From an uncultured Gemmatimonadota bacterium (GTDB taxonomy: Bacteria; Gemmatimonadota; Gemmatimonadetes; Gemmatimonadales; Gemmatimonadaceae), in NCBI GenBank assembly GCA_903910555.1, contig CAIVZZ010000026.1, positions 1-62,152 of the forward strand: DNA of 62,152 nucleotides, given 5' to 3'. The translations under genes and the position numbers were made by a program. The first letter of the stretch is position 1; every line of letters begins with the position of its first letter. This document shows positions 1-8,355 of the stretch, piece by piece. A model generated the notes under the pieces. It did no database searches, was not told where the DNA came from, and saw only the letters and a list, made by a program, of their open reading frames with translations.

Positions 1-140
1 CCGCTACATCGAGACCTGGTACAATCGGAAACGTCGGCATTCCACGCTGGGCTACGTCAGCCCCGTCGCGTACGAAACGCAGTTGCAGGACGCGGCCTAG
101 TTCTTATCACTCACGCGTCCATTAAATCGGGGCAAGCTCA
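1..140 (+). mobile_element. Right end of an IS3-family insertion sequence
   Basis: The transposase tail at 2-100 is followed by a terminal inverted repeat. Read on the minus strand, the end begins TGAGCTTGCCCCGATTTAAT at position 140, a terminus of the kind typical for IS3-family elements (TGA...CCCCGATTTA). The rest of the element lies left of the window. The terminus abuts a CT-rich tract from 141 onward, so the element appears to be inserted in that tract upstream of the malic enzyme gene. The exact terminus and target duplication cannot be confirmed without the left end. Confidence 0.8.
2..100 (+). CDS. IS3-family transposase OrfB, C-terminal fragment
   Basis: The last 32 codons of an IS3-family OrfB (DDE integrase core) are visible. 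The tail contains the characteristic block WYNRKRRHSTLGYVSP, which follows the catalytic glutamate region in this family. The gene enters from outside the window, so nothing can be said about intactness. It differs from the transposase tail at 62042-62152, so two different IS3-family elements frame the window. Confidence 0.9.
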   Translation, partial: RYIETWYNRKRRHSTLGYVSPVAYETQLQDAA

Positions 141-145
141 GAGCC

Positions 146-305
146 CCCTCCCTACTCCCACTGTACTCCCACTCAGTCTCACTCTCGCCCCTCAAACTCC
201 CACTGAACGTTCTCCAACTCATCCCTCCCTCTCTTACTCAACTCTCATACTCAACTCCCACTCACCTCTAACTCCCACTCCCCCTCCCACTCGTTCCCCC
301 AACAA
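146..305 (+). repeat. Pyrimidine-rich leader repeat, copy 1
   Basis: This stretch is almost purely C and T on the plus strand and is built from recurring words such as ACTCCCACTC and CTCATACTCAACTC. The 120-130 bp core aligns at high identity with the reverse complement of 8204-8335. It ends about 40 bp before maeB. Its function is unknown. It could be a dispersed repeat or an unstructured pyrimidine-rich mRNA leader. No clear promoter was seen inside it. Confidence 0.75.
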
Positions 306-345
306 GGTGTCCGAAAGTGTGCGAATCGGTTAACTTTCGGCCCAC

Positions 346-2658
346 ATGACCAAGCGCGAAGACGCCCTCGATTATCATCGTCTGGGCCGCCCCGGCAAAA
401 TCGCCGTCGTCCCCACCAAACCGCTGACCAACCAGCGGGATTTGGGCCTCGCCTACTCTCCGGGCGTCGCCGAACCCTGCCTTGAAATCCAGAAAAACCC
501 CGACGACGCCTATCTCTACACGTCCAAGGGAAACCTCGTCGCCGTGGTCACCAACGGCACGGCCGTTCTCGGCCTCGGCAACATCGGCGCGCTGGCCGGT
601 AAGCCGGTTATGGAAGGGAAAGGAAACCTCTTCAAGCAGTTCGCCGATCTCGACGTATTCGATCTCGAAGTTGGCTCCGAAGATCCCGCTGATGTCATCC
701 GCTTCTGCCAGCTGCTCGAACCGACAGTCGGCGGCATCAACCTCGAAGACATCCGCTCGCCCGACTGTTTTTTGATCGAAGAGACGCTGCGGAAGACCAT
801 GAAAATCCCGGTCTTCCACGATGACCAGCATGGCACCGCAATTATCTCCGGCGCCGCGCTTCTCAACGCGCTCGAAGTGGTCGAGAAGAAAATCGAAGAT
901 GTGAAAGTCGTATTCTCCGGCGCTGGCGCTGCCGCGGTTTCGACGGCGGAGCATTACGTGCGGCTCGGCGTCACGCGCGAACACATCACGATGTGTGACA
1001 AAGAGGGCGTGCTCTACGTAGGTCGCGTCGGGAACAGCGATCCGTACAAGGATCGTTTCAAGCGGAAAACGGACGCGCGCACGCTGAAAGACGCGCTCGA
1101 TGGCGCCGATGTTTTCGTCGGCCTCTCCGCTGCCGGAGCAGTGACGCCGGACATGCTGAAGAAAATGGCGCCCAACCCGATCATCTTCGCGCTCGCGAAT
1201 CCCGTTCCGGAAATTCTTCCCGAAGAAATCCGCAGCGTGCGCGACGATGCGATCATCGCAACCGGCCGCAGCGATTACGCAAACCAGATCAACAACGTCC
1301 TCTGCTTTCCGTTCATCTTCCGCGGCGCACTCGACGTGCGCGCCACGCAGATCAACGAAGAAATGAAGATGGCTGCCACGCGCGCACTGGCAGCGCTGGC
1401 AAAAGAGGACGTCCCCGACAGCGTCTCGCAGTTATACGGACTCAAGTCGGTGAAGTTCGGCGCGGAATATCTGATCCCCTTCCCGTTCGATCCGCGCGTG
1501 CTGCTCTGGGTCGGACCCGCGGTCGCGTGGGCCGCAGTGGCCAGCGGCGTCGCACGCGAGTTCATCGATCTCGAGACCTACCGCGACGCGCTCGAAGCAC
1601 GGCTCGGCCGCGCACGCGGCATCATGCGCGGCATTATCAATCGCGCGCATCACGATCCCAAGCGGATCGTGTTTGCCGAAGGCGAAGAGCTCAAGATCAT
1701 CCGTGCGGCACAGATCATGGTGGATGAAGGCATCGCGCAGCCGATTCTTCTGGGCCGCGCGAAGCGCATTCGCGAGACGGCCGAGGAGAATCACGTATCG
1801 CTCGCCGGCATCCGCATTGAAGATCCCGGGAGCTCAAAGCATCGCGAGCGCTACGCGAATTTTCTGTTTCAGCGCCGCCAGCGCAAAGGACTCTCGCTCG
1901 CCGAAGCGCATCAGCTGTTGTACAAAGGAATTTATTTCGGCACGGCGATGGTCGCGGTGGGAGACGCCGATGGAATCATCGGCGGACTCAACAAGCACTA
2001 TCCGGAAACGGTCCGCCCGGCGCTCGAGGTGATCGGTCCGCATCCCGTGGTCGGACTCGCCAGCGGTTTGTACATGCTCGTATTCGAGAAGCATGTGATT
2101 TTCTGCGGCGATACCACCGTGAATATCGATCCAACGGCGGAGCAGCTCGCGCAGATCGCGATTTCAGCGAGCGGCCTCGTCACGAATTTCGGACAGATTC
2201 CGCGAGTGGCGATGCTCTCATTCTCGAATTTCGGCTCGGTAAAGCATCCGCAGGCACAGAAGATGGCGGACGCGGTGAAAATTCTCCGCGAGCGCAGGCC
2301 GCAGCTCGTTGTCGACGGCGAAATGCAGGCCGATACAGCGTTCAGCGAGGAGATTCTGTCCTCGCGCTATCCGTTCAGCCGCTTGAAGGAAGCAGCGAAC
2401 GTCTTGATTTTCCCGAATCTGAGCGCCGGCAATATTGCATATAAATTGCTGACGCAGCTGGGCGGGGCCACCGCGATCGGCCCCATTCTCGTCGGCATGG
2501 CACACCCGGTTCATGTGCTCGAGCAGGGCGCCGACGTGCAGGAGATCGTGAACATGGCGGCTGTTGCCGTCATCGATGCGCAATGGCGCGTACGTGCCAG
2601 TACCGAAGCCGCTCGCGTGACGACCGGCGAATACGAAACCGTCGTCGCAACGCGCTGA
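346..2658 (+). CDS. maeB: NADP-dependent malic enzyme fused to phosphotransacetylase-like domain
   Basis: Predicted cytoplasmic malic enzyme of the large MaeB type (770 aa, the usual length of the fused form), converting malate to pyruvate and CO2 with NADP reduction. Residues 1 to about 430 are the malic enzyme part, with the SPGVAEPC motif near residue 38, the block GLGNIGALAGKPVMEGK, and a Rossmann nucleotide site VVFSGAGAAAVS near residue 188. From about residue 434 (KRIVFAEGEE) the protein matches phosphate acetyl/butyryltransferase; in this fused form the domain is generally regulatory. pckA follows on the same strand after 43 bp, suggesting joint control of the C3/C4 node. The ATG at 346 is the natural start. 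Confidence 0.95.
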   Translation: MTKREDALDYHRLGRPGKIAVVPTKPLTNQRDLGLAYSPGVAEPCLEIQKNPDDAYLYTSKGNLVAVVTNGTAVLGLGNIGALAGKPVMEGKGNLFKQFADLDVFDLEVGSEDPADVIRFCQLLEPTVGGINLEDIRSPDCFLIEETLRKTMKIPVFHDDQHGTAIISGAALLNALEVVEKKIEDVKVVFSGAGAAAVSTAEHYVRLGVTREHITMCDKEGVLYVGRVGNSDPYKDRFKRKTDARTLKDALDGADVFVGLSAAGAVTPDMLKKMAPNPIIFALANPVPEILPEEIRSVRDDAIIATGRSDYANQINNVLCFPFIFRGALDVRATQINEEMKMAATRALAALAKEDVPDSVSQLYGLKSVKFGAEYLIPFPFDPRVLLWVGPAVAWAAVASGVAREFIDLETYRDALEARLGRARGIMRGIINRAHHDPKRIVFAEGEELKIIRAAQIMVDEGIAQPILLGRAKRIRETAEENHVSLAGIRIEDPGSSKHRERYANFLFQRRQRKGLSLAEAHQLLYKGIYFGTAMVAVGDADGIIGGLNKHYPETVRPALEVIGPHPVVGLASGLYMLVFEKHVIFCGDTTVNIDPTAEQLAQIAISASGLVTNFGQIPRVAMLSFSNFGSVKHPQAQKMADAVKILRERRPQLVVDGEMQADTAFSEEILSSRYPFSRLKEAANVLIFPNLSAGNIAYKLLTQLGGATAIGPILVGMAHPVHVLEQGADVQEIVNMAAVAVIDAQWRVRASTEAARVTTGEYETVVATR

Positions 2659-2701
2659 GTCCACAACAAGATTTAACTTTCTACTTCATCAACTAAACAT
2701 C

Positions 2702-4311
<1,610 letters not shown>

Positions 4312-4315
<4 letters not shown>

Positions 4316-5541
4316 CCTTCATCCGGGATCCGCTCTGGAATAACATCCGGGTCGATCCCACCGCCGAACGACTGCTCGACACGAGCGTCGTTCAGCGGTT
4401 GCGGTACGTACGGCAGCTCGGACTCGCGCACCTGGTGTATCCCGGCGCGACCCACTCACGATTCGAGCACGCACTCGGCGCGTACCACCTCGCGCGCCGC
4501 ACCCTCGCGCGCCTTCACGAAGAAGGCGCGCTCGAGGGGATCGCGGCAGACGAAGGCGCTGTAGTTGCGGCGGCGGCGCTGCTGCACGATGTGGGGCACT
4601 ATCCGTTCTCGCACGCGCTCGAAGAGATCGGCGTGCCGCATCATGAAGAAGTCTCGCGGCCACTGCTGACTGAAGGCGAGATCGCGGAGATTCTGCGCAA
4701 CGAAACCGCGAGCGATGCACCCGAGCGGATTTATGCACTGGTATGCGGCACGAGCAAGAGCCCGCTGCAAGGGCTGATATCGGGCTCGCTCGATCTCGAC
4801 AAAATGGATTATCTCAAGCGCGACGCACTCATGTGCGGCGTGCCGTACGGCGAGATCGACGAAGATCGTTTGATGCATGCGCTCGTCGTGCTCGACGATC
4901 CTACAACCGGGCGCCGCGGTGTGGGCGTGCGCACGAAGGGATTGTCGGCGCTCGAGTCACTGCTCTTCGCGAAATATCAGATGTACCGCAATGTGTACTG
5001 GCATCACGCGGTGCGCAGCGCGACGGCGATGTACAAGCGGATGGTGGAATCCGCGCTGGCGGCCGGGAGCTTGGAGATTGCTGCGCTCGGGCGTTACACG
5101 GACGAAGGATTGATCTTTGCGCTCGGCGCATCCGCCAAAGGCGATTCGCGCGCGCTGCTCGACGATCTTCTCGGCCGTCGCCTTTTCAAGCGCGCGTTCG
5201 AGGCACCGGCTGCGGCGCTGCCGATGGAATCGCTCGAGTGGATTGCCGAGGATCGCGACCGCTCGCGGCGGGCGGAGAGTGAAATCGCCGCGAAACTTGG
5301 CTTGGCGGCAGACGATGTGCTGCTCGATTTTCCGGCGAAGACGCAGATGCTGGGGTTGGATCTGCCTGTGCTCGCGCGGGATGGAACGGTGCACCGGGTG
5401 ACGCAGGAGGGGATTCCGGGGGCAATCGATCTTCCCGTTTTGGCGGAGCAGCTGTATCGGTCTGCCCGATACCTTCGCGTGTTTACTCGAGGGAAAACTA
5501 CTATTTCGCGCGGTGACCTTGAGGCTATACTCGGCGCATAG
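4312..5541 (+). CDS. HD-domain phosphohydrolase (SAMHD1/dNTPase-like)
   Basis: 409-aa soluble protein with the metal-binding signature of HD hydrolases: HSRFEH early, then LLHDVGHYPFSH (the HD pair) and DLDKMDYLKRD, in the order seen in dNTP triphosphohydrolase-like proteins. The substrate cannot be told from sequence; dNTPs or other nucleotides are plausible. The TTG start at 4312 overlaps the pckA stop (TTGA), implying translational coupling. The protein begins with the family-typical MTFIRDPLWNNIRVD, which supports this unusual start. Confidence 0.88.
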
Positions 5542-5545
5542 TGTC

Positions 5546-5699
5546 CAACGAGTGAACTATTAACTACTAACTGTTGGTCGGTGTTCTGTTAAACAATTTG
5601 TCCGGGCATCGTGCCGCGTCGACGCGGTTCGAAGCCCGGACTGATTTTTTAACCTTGGTTAACCGACCAACAGTTAGTGGTTAACAGTTCACTCGTTTT
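5546..5699. repeat. Long intergenic inverted repeat A with embedded terminator
   Basis: Arms of about 36 bp at 5547-5582 and 5664-5698 are complementary with only about two mismatches (arm begins AACGAGTGAACT). Inside lies a second stem, TCCGGGC at 5601-5607 with GCCCGGA at 5634-5640, enclosing the perfect palindrome CGCGTCGACGCG and followed by six T residues at 5645-5650. It fills the gap between two convergent transcription units, so it can terminate the HD gene on the plus strand. The outer arms are much longer than a terminator needs. Confidence 0.85.
5601..5650 (+). terminator. Rho-independent terminator after the HD gene
   Basis: Stem TCCGGGC/GCCCGGA with an inner CGCGTCGACGCG palindrome, then CTGA and a run of six T. 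It lies 60 bp after the HD phosphohydrolase stop and inside the larger inverted repeat A. Confidence 0.75.
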
Positions 5700-5880
5700 A
5701 CACTTTCTCCCGCCCGCGTGCCTCCGCAAGCTTTCGCGCTATCCCCCGATAGAACCCCGCATCAGCGGGTTTCCCCTCGGTTTCCAAATCCAGCGCGCAC
5801 CGCTCGAGCGCAAACAGAATGTTGCCGAGGTACAGCGCCGCGACCGACTCAACCGTTTCGGTTACCCGCTCCTCAGCCAT
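5698..5880 (-). CDS. Small hypothetical protein, coupled to the phosphatase
   Basis: 60-aa acidic/helical protein beginning MAEERVTETVESVAALYLGN. Its ATG overlaps the stop of the PP2C gene (ATGGCTGA), so it is most likely translated by coupling as the last gene of the FHA-PP2C operon. No signal peptide or membrane segment is visible and I do not recognise the family. The longer version starting at 5907 would extend back into the phosphatase gene and is less likely. It ends at the edge of inverted repeat A. Confidence 0.65.
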   Translation of the reverse strand: MAEERVTETVESVAALYLGNILFALERCALDLETEGKPADAGFYRGIARKLAEARGREKV

Positions 5881-6640
5881 TCGCGGCGGAGGTGCCTGGC
5901 GTATCAACCTGCACCACCTGAATCACAATCGCCGTGATATTGTCCAGCCCGCCACGCCCATTTGCCTCGGCAATCAGCGCATCGACAATCCGGCCGGGTC
6001 CCGAGCGCGCGAGCAGCATCGCTTGTAGGCGACGGTCGTCGACCATGCCCGTCAGTCCGTCGCTGGCGAGGAGGTACACGTCACCCGGCTTCATCTCGCC
6101 TTCGTAGATGTCCGCCTCGACGTTCTCGCTCGCACCCACGCAGCGCGTGATCACATTGCTGTAGGGATGGTAGCGCGCCTGCTCCGGCGTGAGGAGCCCC
6201 GCGTCGACCTGCTCCTGCACGTACGAATGGTCTTTCGTGAGTTGCGTCAGCGCGCCATCGCGAAGGAGATAAATGCGCGAGTCGCCGATCTGTCCGATCA
6301 GGAATTGATTGTCGGAGACAACGAGTACGCTCGCTGTCGTCCCCATTCCCTGCTTGTCGACTTCGGCGAGCATACGATCGTAAATCGCACGGTTCGCGTC
6401 GCGCATCGCGTTCGCGAGCCGGTCCGACGATTCTTTGCCGACCACAGTCGTGAGCCCGAGCAGCTGTCGTGCGACGATCTGCACCGCCATTTCGCTGGCG
6501 ACTTCACCGGCCGCGTGGCCGCCCATTCCATCGGCGACGACGAACACGCCACGGCGATCGTCCGCTTCGGCGAAGAAATTATCTTCATTCCCCGAGCGGA
6601 TCATCCCCACATCAGAACGCGCGCCGACCTTTAGCTCCAC
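5873..6640 (-). CDS. PP2C-family serine/threonine protein phosphatase
   Basis: 255-aa metal-dependent protein phosphatase of the bacterial Stp/PrpC type, removing phosphate from Ser/Thr proteins. Diagnostic motifs are RSGNEDNFF near residue 16, VVADGMGGHAAGE near residue 34 (metal-binding Asp and Gly), GDSRIYLLRDG, and ASDGLTGMV toward the C-terminus. The GTG start lies 4 nt after the stop of the upstream FHA gene, so the two are co-transcribed. The pairing with a phosphothreonine-binding FHA protein suggests a Ser/Thr phosphorylation circuit; no kinase gene lies in the window. Confidence 0.93.
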   Translation of the reverse strand: MELKVGARSDVGMIRSGNEDNFFAEADDRRGVFVVADGMGGHAAGEVASEMAVQIVARQLLGLTTVVGKESSDRLANAMRDANRAIYDRMLAEVDKQGMGTTASVLVVSDNQFLIGQIGDSRIYLLRDGALTQLTKDHSYVQEQVDAGLLTPEQARYHPYSNVITRCVGASENVEADIYEGEMKPGDVYLLASDGLTGMVDDRRLQAMLLARSGPGRIVDALIAEANGRGGLDNITAIVIQVVQVDTPGTSAANG

Positions 6641-6644
6641 GAAA

Positions 6645-8138
6645 TCAGCCCCGAATGGTGAGCAGGATGGCCATCATTGATGCTCCGGCGACGCCGAGCG
6701 CCACCACGAATGCGATCATGGCCATGCACCCTTTCTTCTTTTCGACGGGAAGCTTGGCGGTGTCGGGCTGCTGCGGAGCAGCCTGAGTCGCGCGCTTCTT
6801 TTCGGCGGCTTTCTTGGCCGCCTCAACGCCGAACGCGGCAATCGCGCGCGTCCCCTTCCCTTCATCTTCGGCGGGCACCGGCGTCGACTTGAACATCATC
6901 TTGATACTGCCGAAACGTACATCCGGCGCGCCGACGATCTGCTGTTCGCCCTGCACGCGGCGGCCGCCGATGTAACTGCCATTGGTCGAGCCCTGATCGA
7001 CGAGCCACCACGATCCATCACGCTTGAGGATCTTTGCGTGTGAATCGGAGACGCTTTCGTCTTGCAGCGAGACGTCGTTGTGCGGGCCGCGGCCGACGTT
7101 CGTGAGGGGGGTGTGGATCTCGAACTTTGTCCCCTTCATCGGCCCTTCGTTGATCACTTCGAGCATCGCCATCGGCGTCCGCGACACAGTCGGAGCAATT
7201 GGCGCTTCAGGCGCGGCGGGGCGAACCGGCGGTGCCGCGGGCGCGGCGGGTGCTGGTGCCGGCGCTGGTGGAGCGGCCGGCGGCGGTGTGGGTTTCGACA
7301 CCGACGCCATCGCATCTTCGAGATCGATAACGGTCATCTCGATCTGCGGCATGCCGTCGAGCGTGCCCAGTCCAAATGGAGAGTCCGCGACGAGCGCGGG
7401 CGCCTCGGAAGGCGCCGGCGGGGGTGCGCTCGCCGCGGGAATCTCTGGAGCTGGTGCGACGGGCGCCGGTGGCTCAGGCGCCTTGGCAACGTCAGCGTAA
7501 AAGCGGTATTCCTCGGGCCCGATCTTCAGGACATCGCCGCGGCCGAGCAGCTGCGATTTCTCGACCCGCGTGCCGTTGACGGTGAGGCCGTTCGTGCTCA
7601 GATCAGTGACGACATAACCACCCTCGGCCGGCGCAATCGACGCGTGCTTGCGCGAGACTTCGGTGGATGCGATGACGATGTCATTCCCGATCTCGCGCCC
7701 AAAACTGACGCCGGCGTCGGGGACGGGATATTCACGTCCATCGACCAGCGAGACCAGACGGCCGCCGGTGGCGGTCGTGGGCTTCTTGGGTGCGCTTCCC
7801 TTCGCCCTGATGGCGTCGGGGACATTCATGCTGGATAGGAACTGCGTGCTGCCGCCCTTCACGTCGTCGCCGTAGCGGAGCTCGTGAGCCCCGAGCGAGA
7901 GTTTGTCGCCGTGGAGCAGCGGACTCGGTTCGGCACCCAGCTGCACGCCATTCACGAACACGGCTGAATCGGCACTTCCGCGCCTGACGAGCCCGGTTCC
8001 GTCGGCCCCCACCAGCAGGACGGCACGGAGCGTCGAGTCGTCGCCTGGGAGCCGCAGCGCGGCACCGTCATAGGCGCCGACAGTAAGCTCGGCCGCGGTC
8101 AGGGGGAACCGCTGATCGTTGAACTGGATGTAGGGCAT
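6645..8138 (-). CDS. Tail-anchored protein with two or three FHA domains
   Basis: 497-aa protein starting at MPYIQFNDQRFPL; the reading frame extends upstream only through the pyrimidine-rich leader, so 8138 is preferred. It holds a degenerate N-terminal FHA-like module (residues about 1-95), a canonical FHA (GREIGNDIV, SRKHASI, STNGLTVNG; about 125-215), a long Ala/Pro-rich linker, and a second canonical FHA (GRGPHNDVS, SDSHAKI, STNGSYIGG; about 325-415). It ends with a single hydrophobic helix (MAMIAFVVALGVAGASMMAIL), giving a C-terminal membrane anchor. FHA domains bind phosphothreonine peptides. It heads the operon with the PP2C phosphatase, so a membrane-bound phospho-scaffold is likely. 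Confidence 0.88.
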   Translation of the reverse strand: MPYIQFNDQRFPLTAAELTVGAYDGAALRLPGDDSTLRAVLLVGADGTGLVRRGSADSAVFVNGVQLGAEPSPLLHGDKLSLGAHELRYGDDVKGGSTQFLSSMNVPDAIRAKGSAPKKPTTATGGRLVSLVDGREYPVPDAGVSFGREIGNDIVIASTEVSRKHASIAPAEGGYVVTDLSTNGLTVNGTRVEKSQLLGRGDVLKIGPEEYRFYADVAKAPEPPAPVAPAPEIPAASAPPPAPSEAPALVADSPFGLGTLDGMPQIEMTVIDLEDAMASVSKPTPPPAAPPAPAPAPAAPAAPPVRPAAPEAPIAPTVSRTPMAMLEVINEGPMKGTKFEIHTPLTNVGRGPHNDVSLQDESVSDSHAKILKRDGSWWLVDQGSTNGSYIGGRRVQGEQQIVGAPDVRFGSIKMMFKSTPVPAEDEGKGTRAIAAFGVEAAKKAAEKKRATQAAPQQPDTAKLPVEKKKGCMAMIAFVVALGVAGASMMAILLTIRG

Positions 8139-8203
8139 CTGGGAAGGGAAACTATGGGCCGGAGAGGGGGTGGGCAAGCTTGATATCGATGGTCTGTAAC
8201 GGG

Positions 8204-8335
8204 GAAAACGGGAGTGGGAGAGGTGAGCTGAGTATGAGAGTTGAGTAAGAGGGGGAGGGATGAGTTGGAGTACGCTCAGTGGGAGTTTGAGGGATGAGAG
8301 TGAGTTGGAGTGGGAGTCGAGTGGGAGTGGGATCA
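8204..8335 (-). repeat. Pyrimidine-rich leader repeat, copy 2 (inverted)
   Basis: G/A-rich on the plus strand and C/T-rich on the minus strand. Its reverse complement aligns over about 120 bp with 146-270, sharing runs such as CTTACTCAACTCTCATACTC. It sits between the divergent FHA and uvrA genes and, like copy 1, places its pyrimidine strand on the coding strand just upstream of a gene (FHA start at 8138). Translation of the minus strand gives a long Ser/Pro/Leu-rich extension of the FHA frame, which I treat as non-coding. Confidence 0.75.
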
Positions 8336-8355
8336 CAAGTCGCTAGCTTTCGGCC

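Noticed and set aside
7062-7838. 258-residue plus-strand frame opposite the FHA gene
   Set aside because: Arg/Gly-rich composition mirrors the Pro/Ala linker of the FHA protein read backwards; no recognizable domain.
8139-8336. N-terminal extension of the FHA protein
   Set aside because: It translates the repeated pyrimidine-rich leader into Ser/Pro/Leu low complexity; FHA homology begins at the internal ATG at 8138.
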